Below the pieces are notes generated by a model. It had not been told where the DNA came from and searched no databases. It worked only from the letters and a program-made list of their open reading frames with translations. A stretch of 64,000 nucleotides of DNA from Opitutaceae bacterium (GTDB taxonomy: Bacteria > Verrucomicrobiota > Verrucomicrobiia > Opitutales > Opitutaceae). Positions 29,977 to 39,965 of the stretch are shown here, in pieces. Where the stretch lies: contig JAIXWF010000013.1 of NCBI GenBank assembly GCA_027482185.1, forward strand, positions 62,001-126,000. The letters are read 5' to 3'. The position numbers were made by a program, and so were the translations under genes. Position 1 is the stretch's first letter. Every line of letters starts with the position of its first letter.

Positions 29977-31401
29977 CTGCCCCGCCTTCTCCGTCCCGCC
30001 TTCCGGCTTGTTCCCCACGCCGAGGAAGAACACGACGACCGCCGACGCCGCGACGGACGCGGCGAGGCAGTAGAGCCCGCCGGCGAAGGAGCCGGTCAGC
30101 GTCTCGATCTTGCCGATGAGGTAGGGCCCGAGTTGGCCGCCGAGGTTGCCGATGGAATTGATCAACCCGAGGCTGCCGGCGGCGGCCGTCGAGGTGAGGA
30201 ACAGGTTCGGCATCGTCCAGAACGCGGGCTGGTACGCCTTCAGTCCGCCCATCGCGACCATGAAGCAGCCGAGCGTCATCCACAGGTGGCCCTGCGTCAG
30301 CGGGGCAAGGGCAAGGGCGCCGGCGGCGGCGAGGATCGGCACCACGGTGTGGAGGCGGCGCTCCTTGGTGCGGTCGGAACTCCAGCCGACGAGGAGCTGG
30401 CCCAGCACGGCCGTGATCGGCGGCAGAATGACGAGCCAGGCGAGGCTGTCATACTTCAGCTGATACCAGCGGTCGAGGATGCTGGGCAGAAAGAACATCA
30501 CGCCGTAGCTGCCGGTGACGGCGAGGAAGTAGGTGAGGGCGAGCAGCAGGACCTTCGGGTGCCGCAGGCCCTGGAGCAGCGAAAGGTGCCCGCGGCGGCC
30601 GGCGTGGGCGCGGTCGGCCTCGAGTTGTTTTTCGAGGGCGTCGCGTTCCTCGGCGGAGAGCCAGGGAGCGTTCTTCGGGCGGTCCGGCAGCCAGACCAAA
30701 ATCACGAGCCCGAGGATCACGGCGGGCAGGCCCCAGACGAGGTAGACCCATTGCCAGCCCTCGAGGCCGAGCACTTCCGGGTGGTGGATCGTCACGCCGT
30801 TGACGACTTCGTCGGTGCCGATCTTGAGCAGCGAGAAGGAGAGCTTCGGGCTGACGATCTGCGCGACGGGCGTCGCGATGAGGAAGAGCGCAAGGGCGCG
30901 GGCGCGGTCTTTGGCGGGGAACCAATGCGTCAGGTAGACGAGGACGCCGGGGAAGAAACCGGCCTCCGCCAGGCCGAGCAGAAAGCGCACGGCGTAGAAT
31001 TGGAATTCCGGGACGCCGAGATTGCGGCCGAACGCGCCGTTGATGGCTCCGACGATCCATTCGGAAATCGCGATCGGCGTGCCGACGAAGGCCGTGAGGC
31101 TGGCCATGATGCCCCACGTGACCATGATGCGGCAGATCCAAAGCCGCGCGCTCCATTTCTCGACGATGAGCGAACCGGGAATCTCGAGCAGGAAATAGCC
31201 GAGGAAGAAGATGCCCGCGCCGAAGCCGATCACGGCGTTGTCGAAGCCGGGAATGTCCTTCGTCATCGTGAGCTTCGCGATGGCGACGTTGGCGCGGTCG
31301 ACGAAGGCGATGACGTAGGCGAGGAAGAGCAGCGGCAGGAGCCGCAGGTAGGCTTTGCGGCGGGCGCGGTCGAGCGGGGTGGCTTCGCTGGGGTGGGGCA
31401 T
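29974..31401 (-). CDS. MFS transporter, anion:cation symporter type
   Basis: 475-residue major facilitator protein with 12 predicted membrane helices. The N-terminal LFLAYVIAFVDRANVAIA, LEIPGSLIVEKW and RFLLGLAEAGFFPGVLVYLTHWFP segments are characteristic of the anion:cation symporter family (tartrate, glucarate, phthalate or hexuronate type). A cytoplasmic loop between helices 6 and 7 carries the WLSAEERDALEKQLEADRA motif typical of that family. It follows gltS by 24 nt and probably shares its transcript. Likely import of an organic acid; the substrate is not predictable. Confidence 0.87.
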   Translation of the reverse strand: MPHPSEATPLDRARRKAYLRLLPLLFLAYVIAFVDRANVAIAKLTMTKDIPGFDNAVIGFGAGIFFLGYFLLEIPGSLIVEKWSARLWICRIMVTWGIMASLTAFVGTPIAISEWIVGAINGAFGRNLGVPEFQFYAVRFLLGLAEAGFFPGVLVYLTHWFPAKDRARALALFLIATPVAQIVSPKLSFSLLKIGTDEVVNGVTIHHPEVLGLEGWQWVYLVWGLPAVILGLVILVWLPDRPKNAPWLSAEERDALEKQLEADRAHAGRRGHLSLLQGLRHPKVLLLALTYFLAVTGSYGVMFFLPSILDRWYQLKYDSLAWLVILPPITAVLGQLLVGWSSDRTKERRLHTVVPILAAAGALALAPLTQGHLWMTLGCFMVAMGGLKAYQPAFWTMPNLFLTSTAAAGSLGLINSIGNLGGQLGPYLIGKIETLTGSFAGGLYCLAASVAASAVVVFFLGVGNKPEGGTEKAGQ

Positions 31402-31425
31402 GAAGGGGAGGGGACGGCCGCGCGG

Positions 31426-32739
31426 TCAGCGGCAGAGGTTCAGCGCCGCGGTGATGAGGACGGCGTTGACGAAATCGATGAGAAAGGCGCCCACGACGGT
31501 GACGATCAGAAAAGCCCGCGGCGCGGGCCCGAACCGGCGGGCGAGCTCGCGCATCGTGGCGACGGCGTTGGAGGTCGCGCCGAGGCCGAAGCCGATGAGC
31601 CCGGCGCTCATCGTCGCGGCCTCGTAGTTGCGGCCCATCACCGGGAACACGATCCAGTAGGCGATGGCCGCGATGAGCGCGACCTGTACGGCGAGGATCG
31701 CGAGCATCGGCCACGCGGCGTGCGCCAGCTGGTGGAGCTGGAGGTCGATCATCACGACGGTGAGCAGCCACATGAGAGCGACCGAGGCGAGGCCGTCGGT
31801 CCGCTCCGACTGCAACCACGTGCCGCCGGCGGCGTCGTGGACGTTGCGCAGCAGGCCGGCGACGAGCATCGAGCCCATGTAGACGGGAAACGTGATCCCG
31901 GCCTGCTGCAGCTGCACGCTGACGAAGGCGCCGAGTTTCATGCAGCCGAACAAGGCCGCGAGATGCACGAGCATGGAGACCGGATGCCGGGCCAATTCGC
32001 GGAGCTCCGCGACCAGACCGTGGGCGGGCGGCGCGTCGGGTGCGTCGGGCGCGGCGGCGGCGGGGGCGCGCGCGGGATCGAGGCCGAGTTTCGTCCGCAC
32101 GAGCCGGCCGGCGATCGGGCCCGCGATGAGCCCGCCGGCGATCACGCCGAAGGCCGCGGCCGCGATGCCGATGGCGGCCGCGCCCGGCAGGCCCGCTTTC
32201 TCGAATTCCGGCGCGAACCCGGCCGCCGTGCCGAATCCGCCCATGAGGGAAACGCAGCTGGACATGATCCCGAGCAGCGGACTTTGGCCCAGCGCCAGGG
32301 CGGTGGCCGCGCCGGTGACGATCTGGAGTGCGGCGACCGAGGCGGCGAGGGCGAGGTACACGAGCAGCGGCCGGCCGCCCTGGCGGGCGACCGCCCAGCT
32401 GGCGTTCAGGCCGATGCAGGTGAAGAACAGTATCAGCAGCGGGCGCTCGACGTCGGTCGGCTTCGGTGCGGCGAAATCCCATTGCGGCAACACGCTCCAC
32501 AGCCACGCCGCGTTCGCGGTGCTGCCCTGGAGCGTGATGCGCCCCGGCAACCATTCCGCGCACGCGAGCAGGCCGACGGCCACGACGAGCCCGCTGAGGA
32601 TCGGCGCGGGAATGTTCAGGCGCGCGAGGCGCGGCAGCCGGCGGATCGCGGCTTCGCCGAGCAGCAACACGGGCAGCGCCAGCACCAGCAGGGCGAAGGG
32701 ACCGATCGTCAGGCCGGCGGCAAGCGGAAGCGGAATCAT
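31426..32739 (-). CDS. gltS: Sodium/glutamate symporter GltS
   Basis: 437-residue GltS-type Na+/glutamate symporter. It has two homologous halves, each with a glycine-rich re-entrant loop: SLMGGFGTAAGFAPEFEKAG in the first half and IGFGLGATSNAVATM in the second. NIPAPILSGLVVAVGLL and FFTCIGLNASW are further family hallmarks. Ten or more hydrophobic helices. It is the first gene of a two-gene unit with the MFS transporter and is divergent from the sodium:solute symporter, so this locus concentrates sodium-coupled uptake. Confidence 0.88.
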   Translation of the reverse strand: MIPLPLAAGLTIGPFALLVLALPVLLLGEAAIRRLPRLARLNIPAPILSGLVVAVGLLACAEWLPGRITLQGSTANAAWLWSVLPQWDFAAPKPTDVERPLLILFFTCIGLNASWAVARQGGRPLLVYLALAASVAALQIVTGAATALALGQSPLLGIMSSCVSLMGGFGTAAGFAPEFEKAGLPGAAAIGIAAAAFGVIAGGLIAGPIAGRLVRTKLGLDPARAPAAAAPDAPDAPPAHGLVAELRELARHPVSMLVHLAALFGCMKLGAFVSVQLQQAGITFPVYMGSMLVAGLLRNVHDAAGGTWLQSERTDGLASVALMWLLTVVMIDLQLHQLAHAAWPMLAILAVQVALIAAIAYWIVFPVMGRNYEAATMSAGLIGFGLGATSNAVATMRELARRFGPAPRAFLIVTVVGAFLIDFVNAVLITAALNLCR

Positions 32740-32988
32740 CGGGGCGGGGAAGGCGCGCGTGGGACGGCGCGGGTCGCCGCACTGAAACGGAATCCGCCCG
32801 AGGCACCAGCGGAATCGCCGCGCCGCCGCGGTCGCACGGTGACCTTGACTCTGCCGACGGCCTCTTCTGTTTCAGCGGTTCGCCCCAACCCCCGACGCCG
32901 CGATTCGTGCCGGCCCGGCCTGCTCGGCCCGGCCGATCCCGCGGTCCGTTCGCCCCCGTTTCCCATCATTTCCCCGAATCTTCCCTGC

Positions 32989-35106
32989 ATGAAATTCTTC
33001 GGCCTCCACTGGATCGACGTCGCCATTCTCCTTTCGTACATCGTCGCCGTGCTCGTCGTCGGGAAAATCTTTTCCCATGGCGTGAAGGGCGAGGGCGACT
33101 TCTTCCTCGGGGGCCGTTCGCTCGGCCGGTGGCTCCAGTTTTTCCTGAGCTTCGGCAACATGACCGACCCGGGCCAGGCCACGACGACGGCGAGCTCCGT
33201 GTACCGCCAGGGCGCGGGCGGCGCCTGGCTGGCGCTGATCACCCTGTTCCTCACGCCGTACTATTGGTTCATGAACGTCTGGTTCCGCCGCGCGCGGCTC
33301 ACGACGATGGCCGACCTTTTCCAGGACCGTTTCGGGAGCAAGTTCCTCGCCTCGTTCTACGCGGTCACGATGCTCATGATCGTCGTGGTCGGCACGATCG
33401 CCGGCGGCAACGTCATGGCGCTGAAAACCCTGCAGCCGCTGATGGTGAAGGATCCGGCGACCTATTCCGTCGCGGAAAAACAGATGGTCGCCGAGTACCA
33501 CGAGTACGTGGCGCTGAAACAGCAGCGGCAGGCGGCCGCGCTGCCGGCGGCGAGCGAGGCGCGGTACGACGTGCTGCGCGACTACTACAACCGCGGCGCG
33601 CTGCAGCCCTATGTGACCTACCTGCATCCCGCGACGTTCTACCTGGTTTCCACGGGCCTGGTCGCGGTCTTCATCATGCTCGGCGGCCTGAAGGCCTCGG
33701 CCGTGGTCGACGCGATCCAGGCCATCCTCGTCGTCCTCATATCCGTCATTTTGATACCGTTCGGACTGTGGAAAATCGGCGGCGCGGACGCGCTGCACGA
33801 GAAGGTGCCCGACGTGATGTTCAACCTCTTCGGCGGCGACATCGCCTCCGAGTACACCTGGTACTCGATCAGCGCGCTGCTCATCGTGCAGCTGATCGGC
33901 ATCGCCGGCGCCCAGCACAACATGATGATCGCCGGTTCCGCGAAGGACGAGATGGCCGCCCGGCTCGGCTCCGTCACCGGCGGTTTCAGCAAACGTTTCG
34001 TGACCATCGCGTGGGCGTACTGCGGCCTGATCGCGATCGCGCTTTTCGGGCCCGGGCTTTCCGATCCCGACCAGGCCTGGGGCCTGATGACGCGCGAACT
34101 GCTGCCTGTCGGCCTGATCGGCGTGATGATCACGGGCGTCCTCGGCGGCAAGATCGCGGTCCTCGGCGCCCAGTCCGTCGCGCTCTCCGGCCTCGCGGTG
34201 AAGAACCTCTACGAGCCGATGTTCCCCGGCAAATCGGACGCCCACTACATGGTCGTCGCGCGCGTCGCCGTGCCCGTGCTGCTGGCGGCCGGCGTGCTCG
34301 TCGGCCTGTTTCTCAACAGTGTCGTCGCGATCCTCAAGTTCGCCATCGTGCTGCTGCTCGTCTGGGGCGTGCCGGTGACGCTGCTCTTCCTCTGGCGCCG
34401 CGTGACGCGGGTGGCGGTGCTGGTGCAGGTGATCGTGACCCTCCTGCTGATCGCCGTCGTGCCGTGGATCGTTTCGACCATCCCCGCGCTGGCGCGTTCG
34501 GAGGCGCTGACGTTGATGACGCGGGAGCGCACCGTGACAAAGGAGGTCGCCGCGACCAAGGCCGACGTCGCCGCCGGCCTCGCCGCGCGCGAGGGCCAGG
34601 TGATCACGAAGACGCGGCGGATCGAGCCGGTGTCGGTGTTCTTCGAGGAAGGCGTCGTGCGCGTGGATCCGAAGGACCCGAATTCCCCCAAGACCGGCAA
34701 AGGCCTGTTCCGCCCCGAAGTCTATCTGATGAAGTTGCTGGGCTTCGACGTCGCGGGCTTCAGCTCGGCGCAGTTGCTCACGACGCGCTACCTCGTCGAC
34801 GCGGCGCTGCCGATCTTCCTGCTGATCGGCGTTTCGCTGCTGACGCGGCCGACCGACCCGGAACGGGTCGCCCGTTTCTACGCGCGCATGAAGACCCCGG
34901 TGGCGCCGACGCTCGACGAGGACGCGAAGCGGGTGGAGGAGAGCTACGCCAACCCGACGCGTTACGACGACACCAAGCTGTTTCCCAAATCGAATTGGGA
35001 ATTCACGAAATGGGACAAGACCGATGCGCTCGGCTTCATCGCTTGCTGCGCCCTCGTGGGCGTGGTGCTGGTGGTGTTCAAGGGCGTGCTCGTGATCGGG
35101 TCGTGA
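32989..35106 (+). CDS. Sodium:solute symporter (SSS family), large
   Basis: 705-residue sodium:solute symporter from ATG 32989; the very long open frame upstream is a shadow of the opposite-strand transporters. Core features: DFFLGGRSLGRWLQFFLSFG, MTDPGQATTTASSVYRQG, GGLKASAVVDAIQAIL and AGAQHNMMIAGSAKDEMAARLG. Two extra-long hydrophilic stretches are unusual: about residues 148-205 (Gln/Glu-rich, VAEKQMVAEYHEYVALKQQ) and 505-570 (charged, between late helices). A C-terminal soluble tail precedes a final helix. The substrate may be a sugar or organic acid. There is no adjacent enzyme gene to help. Confidence 0.85.
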   Translation: MKFFGLHWIDVAILLSYIVAVLVVGKIFSHGVKGEGDFFLGGRSLGRWLQFFLSFGNMTDPGQATTTASSVYRQGAGGAWLALITLFLTPYYWFMNVWFRRARLTTMADLFQDRFGSKFLASFYAVTMLMIVVVGTIAGGNVMALKTLQPLMVKDPATYSVAEKQMVAEYHEYVALKQQRQAAALPAASEARYDVLRDYYNRGALQPYVTYLHPATFYLVSTGLVAVFIMLGGLKASAVVDAIQAILVVLISVILIPFGLWKIGGADALHEKVPDVMFNLFGGDIASEYTWYSISALLIVQLIGIAGAQHNMMIAGSAKDEMAARLGSVTGGFSKRFVTIAWAYCGLIAIALFGPGLSDPDQAWGLMTRELLPVGLIGVMITGVLGGKIAVLGAQSVALSGLAVKNLYEPMFPGKSDAHYMVVARVAVPVLLAAGVLVGLFLNSVVAILKFAIVLLLVWGVPVTLLFLWRRVTRVAVLVQVIVTLLLIAVVPWIVSTIPALARSEALTLMTRERTVTKEVAATKADVAAGLAAREGQVITKTRRIEPVSVFFEEGVVRVDPKDPNSPKTGKGLFRPEVYLMKLLGFDVAGFSSAQLLTTRYLVDAALPIFLLIGVSLLTRPTDPERVARFYARMKTPVAPTLDEDAKRVEESYANPTRYDDTKLFPKSNWEFTKWDKTDALGFIACCALVGVVLVVFKGVLVIGS

Positions 35107-35200
35107 CGCCGCGGCGGTTGCCGGCGGGCGACGCGCGCGATTAGGCCGCGGATTGCCTCCCGCCAACGCGGCTCATCCCCGCGGCGGCGGCGAAGGATAG

Positions 35201-35595
<395 letters not shown>

Positions 35596-35596
<1 letters not shown>

Positions 35597-35621
35597 TCCG
35601 CGCCGCCTCGCGCGGATTTTT
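35596..35621 (+). terminator. Intrinsic terminator after PII copy 1
   Basis: Stem atccgcg / cgcggat (35596-35602, 35611-35617) followed by a run of five T residues from 35617. It starts on the last base of the PII stop codon. Confidence 0.7.
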
Positions 35622-35637
35622 CCGCCGCCCCTCTTGT

Positions 35638-35667
35638 GCCGGCTTCCCTCGGGGAGCCGGCTTTTTT
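35638..35667 (+). terminator. Second intrinsic terminator after PII copy 1
   Basis: Stem gccggcttcc / ggagccggc-type pairing (35638-35647 with 35652-35661, one G-U pair) followed by six T residues. Together with the hairpin just upstream it should insulate PII copy 1 from amtB. Confidence 0.85.
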
Positions 35668-35717
35668 GCGCGTTGCCGCCGAAGGCTTGCGCCAGCGGAT
35701 GCGTCACGGACCGGGGG

Positions 35718-35734
35718 TTGGCATGGCTGGTGCT
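35718..35734 (+). promoter_or_regulatory. Sigma-54-type promoter for amtB copy 1
   Basis: ttggcatggctggtgct matches the -24/-12 consensus TTGGCAC-N5-TTGCT well: GG at 35720-35721 and GC at 35732-35733, with exactly ten bases between. Start of transcription would be near 35745, giving a leader of about 100 nt before amtB. Placement after two terminators and before an ammonium transporter fits nitrogen control through RpoN. Confidence 0.65.
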
Positions 35735-35846
35735 AAACGGGAACTGCGAGGCGTCGGCCTAGGCGCATCGCGTTTCCCGGCGGCTGCATCGTTCGAACGG
35801 TCGCGCGGGGAGCCGCAGGACCCTCCAACAACAACCACACAAGCGC

Positions 35847-37334
35847 ATGATCTGTTCACGCCCCCGTCGCAAGACGCCGTTCGCGTTCCTCGCCCTCTTC
35901 GCAGGGCTCAGCCTCGGAACGCTGTTTGCCCAAACGCCCGCTCCCGCTCCGGCCCCCGCTCCCGCGGCCGCCGCCCCGGCTGCTCCTGCCGCCCCGAAAG
36001 AGCCGACGATGGAACAGCGGATCGCGGACCTTGAGGCCTATGTGAACAACACCGCGCGCACGCCCGATGTCGCTTCCAAGATCCCCGGTCCCGGTCCCGG
36101 CCACAATGCCTGGCAGATGGTCAGCACCGCGCTCGTCATCTTCATGACGCTGCCCGGTCTCGCCCTCTTCTACGGCGGCCTCGTCCGCAAGAAGAACGTC
36201 CTCTCCGTCCTCGCCCAGTGCATGGGCATCGCCGGCCTCGTGACGATTCTCTGGTGGGCGATCGGCTACAGCCTCTCGTTCTCCGGCGGCAACGCCTTCA
36301 TCGGCGACACGGCCGCGATGTTCCTCAAGGGCGTCGAAGCCGGCAAGACCGGCGCGGGCTACTACTGGATCAGCGACATCATGTGGTCGATGTTCCAGCT
36401 CAGCTTCGCGATCATCACGCCCGCCCTCATCCTCGGCGCCATCGCCGAGCGCATGAAGTTCGCGGCCGTCCTCGCCTTCGTCGCGGTCTGGATGTTCGTC
36501 GTGTACTTCCCGTTCGCCCACATGGTCTGGGCGACCAACGGCTTCATGTGCGGTCCCCTCAACAAGGACGCCACCATCAAGGCGATCGACTTCGCCGGCG
36601 GCACCGTGGTCCATATGACCTCCGGTTGGTCCGCGCTCGTCCTCTGCATCATCCTCGGCAAGCGCGTCGGCTTCGGCAAGGAGTCGATGCCCCCGCACTC
36701 CATGGTGCTCTGCATGGTCGGCACCGGCATGCTCTGGGTCGGCTGGTACGGTTTCAACGCCGGCTCCGCCCTCGGCGCCGATGCCATCGCTTCCAACGCC
36801 TTCGCCACCACCACGCTCGCCGCCGCCACCGCCGGTTTCACCTGGGCCGTTCTCGAATGGATGCTCCGCGGCAAGCCCAGCGTCCTCGGCTTCTGCTCCG
36901 GCATCGTCGCCGGTCTCGTCGTCATCACGCCCGGCGCCGGCTTCGTGCTCCCGACCTCGGCGGTCATCATCGGCGTCCTCGCCGGTGTGGTGCCCTATCT
37001 GGCCTGCGCGTACCTGAAGAAGATGCTCGGTTACGATGACGCCCTCGACACCTTCGGCGTCCACGGCGTCGGCGGCACCCTCGGCGCCATCCTCACCGGC
37101 GTGTTCGCCGATCCGGCCGCCAACTCCGTCCTCGGCGACGGCGGCATGAAGCTGATGGACGGCCTGCTGATGAACCAGTTGAAGGCCGTCGGCCTCACCA
37201 TCGTCTGGAGCGTCGTCGCCACCGCGATCATCGCCTACGCCATCAAGGCGGTCATCGGTCTCCGCCCGGCGGAGGAAGTCGAGCGCCAAGGCCTCGATAT
37301 CACCGAGCACGGCGAAGAAGGCTACGTCAACTAA
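35847..37334 (+). CDS. amtB: Ammonium transporter Amt, copy 1
   Basis: 495-residue Amt/AmtB ammonium channel. A signal peptide and a Pro/Ala-rich linker (residues about 28-60) precede TMEQRIADLEAYVNN and eleven membrane helices. Twin pore histidines are visible in GGTVVHMTSGWSALVL and DTFGVHGVGGTLG, with the Amt signature PPHSMVLCMVGTGMLWVGWYGFNAGSA between them. The C-terminal LDITEHGEEGYVN is the cytoplasmic tail contacted by PII. It precedes PII copy 2 by 18 nt, the usual amtB-glnK coupling (order reversed). Confidence 0.95.
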   Translation: MICSRPRRKTPFAFLALFAGLSLGTLFAQTPAPAPAPAPAAAAPAAPAAPKEPTMEQRIADLEAYVNNTARTPDVASKIPGPGPGHNAWQMVSTALVIFMTLPGLALFYGGLVRKKNVLSVLAQCMGIAGLVTILWWAIGYSLSFSGGNAFIGDTAAMFLKGVEAGKTGAGYYWISDIMWSMFQLSFAIITPALILGAIAERMKFAAVLAFVAVWMFVVYFPFAHMVWATNGFMCGPLNKDATIKAIDFAGGTVVHMTSGWSALVLCIILGKRVGFGKESMPPHSMVLCMVGTGMLWVGWYGFNAGSALGADAIASNAFATTTLAAATAGFTWAVLEWMLRGKPSVLGFCSGIVAGLVVITPGAGFVLPTSAVIIGVLAGVVPYLACAYLKKMLGYDDALDTFGVHGVGGTLGAILTGVFADPAANSVLGDGGMKLMDGLLMNQLKAVGLTIVWSVVATAIIAYAIKAVIGLRPAEEVERQGLDITEHGEEGYVN

Positions 37335-37691
<357 letters not shown>

Positions 37692-37713
37692 TCCGCAAAA
37701 GGTTTGATTGCAA

Positions 37714-37745
37714 AGGCCGGGCTCCCTGCGGGCCCGGCCTTTTTG
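37714..37745 (+). terminator. Intrinsic terminator after PII copy 2
   Basis: Stem aggccgggc / gcccggcct (37714-37722, 37732-37740) followed by a T-run; closes the amtB1-glnK2 unit. Confidence 0.88.
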
Positions 37746-37844
37746 TTGCCACGAGCCGGCCTTCGGTCCGCCGGGACCGCGGGGCACGCGGCGCATTCTG
37801 TCATAGCGGAAATTTGGGCCGAATTCTCGGCGCCGGCGGCGGAG

Positions 37845-37861
37845 TCGGCATCGATTCTGCT
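37845..37861 (+). promoter_or_regulatory. Sigma-54-like promoter before amtB copy 2
   Basis: tcggcatcgattctgct has GG (37847-37848) and GC (37859-37860) separated by ten bases and a flanking pattern close to that at 35718. The predicted start of transcription is near 37872, so the ATG at 37881 would have a leader of only about 9 nt, and the alternative ATG at 37863 would lie upstream of the transcript. That tight fit lowers confidence. Confidence 0.4.
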
Positions 37862-37880
37862 CATGCTGGCGGCCCAAGCC

Positions 37881-39389
37881 ATGAATCTCCGCCGTCTCCC
37901 GCTTCTTCGCTCCCTGTCGGCCGCCGTGCTCGCCCTCGTCCTGGGCGCCGCCGCCTTCGGCCAAGCCGCCGCCCCGGCGCCCGCCGCGCCGCCGCCCGCC
38001 CCGACGCTCGAACAGCGTATCGCCGGCATCGAGGCCTACCTCGCCAACGGCGACCCGACCGCCGCCCTCAAGGACGCCAAGGGCGCCGTGCCCGCCGGCC
38101 TCACCACGCCCGCCGTCGGCACCGCCGGCCCCGGCCACAACGGCTTCATGATGATCTGCGCGGCCCTCGTGCTCTTCATGACCCTGCCCGGTCTCGCGCT
38201 CTTCTACGGCGGCCTCGTGCGCACCAAGAACGTCCTTTCCGTCATGGCCCAGTGCCTCGGCATCGCCGGCCTCGTCACCATTTTGTGGTGGTGCTTCGGA
38301 TACAGTCTCGTCTTCGGCAAGAACTTCGAGAGCGCCTTCCTCGGCGGCTCGGAGTTCTTCTTCATGCGCGGCGTCGATTCGCTGCCCAACACCGACTACG
38401 CGTACTGGATTTCGCAGAACGTCTTTTCGATGTACCAGATGATGTTCGCGATCATCACGCCCGCCCTGATCGTCGGCGCGATCGCCGAGCGCATGAAGTT
38501 CACCGCCGTCCTCGGCTTCGTCGCGGTCTGGATGTTCGTCGTCTACTTCCCGCTCGCCCACATGGTCTGGGGCGTCACCGGCTATATGAACGGCGTCTGG
38601 AACGCCAACGCCGCGATCAAGGCCATCGACTTCGCCGGCGGCACCGTCGTCCACATGTCCTCCGGCTGGTCCGCCCTCGTGCTCTGCCTCATCCTCGGGC
38701 CGCGGCTCGGCTTCGGCAAAACGCCCATGCCCCCGCACTCGATGGTCCTCTGCATGGTCGGCACCGGCATGCTCTGGGTCGGCTGGTACGGCTTCAACGC
38801 CGGCTCGGCGGTCGCGGCCGACGGCGTCGCCGCCAACGCCTTCACCACCACCACGCTCGCCACCGGCGTCGCCTCCTTCACCTGGGCCGCCCTCGAGTAT
38901 TTCGTGCGCCGCAAGGCCAGCGTCCTCGGCTTCTGCTCCGGCGCCGTCGCCGGTCTCGTCGTCGTCACTCCCGCCTGCGGCTTCATCGATTCCACGGCCG
39001 CGATGTGGGTCGGCCTGCTCGCCGGTATCGTGCCCTTCCTCGCCTGCACCAAGCTCAAAGCGCTGCTGAAGTACGACGACGCCCTCGATACCTTCGGCGT
39101 CCACGCCGTCGGCGGCACCCTCGGCGCGCTGCTCACCGGTTTCTTCGCCACCGCCTCCGTCAACGGCAACCTCAACACCAACCTCAAGGACATCGTCGGC
39201 AAGTCGCTCTGGATCGAGCAGCTCAAGGCCATGGCCTTCACGGTCGTGCTGTCCGTCGTCGCCACCGTCGTCATCGCCTTCGTGATCAAGGCCGTCATCG
39301 GCCTGCGGCCCACGGTCGAGTCCGAACAGGAAGGCCTCGATCTCAGCGACCACGGCGAAGAGGGCTACATCTACGAAGCCAAATCCTGA
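37881..39389 (+). CDS. amtB: Ammonium transporter Amt, copy 2
   Basis: 502-residue Amt protein paralogous to copy 1, with signal peptide (MNLRRLPLLRSLSAAVLALV), an Ala/Pro-rich linker and TLEQRIAGIEAYLANG. ATG 37863 would add six residues (MLAAQA) ahead of the signal peptide; I prefer 37881. Pore histidines lie in GGTVVHMSSGWSALVL and DTFGVHAVGGTLG. The loop after helix 3 differs strongly from copy 1 (KNFESAFLGGSEFFFMRGVDS versus SGGNAFIGDT), so the two channels may differ in affinity or regulation. PII copy 3 follows after 24 nt. Confidence 0.94.
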   Translation: MNLRRLPLLRSLSAAVLALVLGAAAFGQAAAPAPAAPPPAPTLEQRIAGIEAYLANGDPTAALKDAKGAVPAGLTTPAVGTAGPGHNGFMMICAALVLFMTLPGLALFYGGLVRTKNVLSVMAQCLGIAGLVTILWWCFGYSLVFGKNFESAFLGGSEFFFMRGVDSLPNTDYAYWISQNVFSMYQMMFAIITPALIVGAIAERMKFTAVLGFVAVWMFVVYFPLAHMVWGVTGYMNGVWNANAAIKAIDFAGGTVVHMSSGWSALVLCLILGPRLGFGKTPMPPHSMVLCMVGTGMLWVGWYGFNAGSAVAADGVAANAFTTTTLATGVASFTWAALEYFVRRKASVLGFCSGAVAGLVVVTPACGFIDSTAAMWVGLLAGIVPFLACTKLKALLKYDDALDTFGVHAVGGTLGALLTGFFATASVNGNLNTNLKDIVGKSLWIEQLKAMAFTVVLSVVATVVIAFVIKAVIGLRPTVESEQEGLDLSDHGEEGYIYEAKS

Positions 39390-39752
<363 letters not shown>

Positions 39753-39778
39753 AGGCCGACGCCGCCGGCGGCGGCCGG

Positions 39779-39897
39779 TTGAAAGTCGGGAGTTGAAAGT
39801 TGAAAGTCCGGAGGAGGCGCGTTGCCGAAACGGCAAGGCGAGGGTCGGCGGTATCCGTCGATCTCCCACTCCGAACTCCAACCCCCGAACTCCGAAC
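39779..39897. repeat. Short degenerate repeats after PII copy 3
   Basis: Spacer between PII copy 3 and the convergent thrS. First ttgaaagtcgggagttgaaa and agttgaaagtccgg (39779-39811), then a different word set, ctccgaactccaaccc and cccgaactccgaaccc (39866-39899). The two sets are only weakly complementary. Confidence 0.5.
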
Positions 39898-39900
39898 CCA

Positions 39901-39921
39901 AAAAAGCGCGGAGCGCTTTTT
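39901..39921 (-). terminator. Bidirectional terminator of thrS
   Basis: aaaaagcgc / gcgcttttt (39901-39909, 39913-39921; loop gga) makes a 9-bp stem with T-rich exit in both directions. It ends 45 nt beyond the thrS stop on the minus strand and could also stop transcription from the nitrogen array. Confidence 0.85.
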
Positions 39922-39965
39922 ATCGCGCCCCGCGCCGAAGTTTTTTGGTTTCCTGAAGCGTCGGC

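Noticed and set aside
30133-32988. Long N-terminal extension of the sodium:solute symporter frame
   Set aside because: The extension runs antisense to the MFS and GltS genes; the symporter fold starts at 32989.
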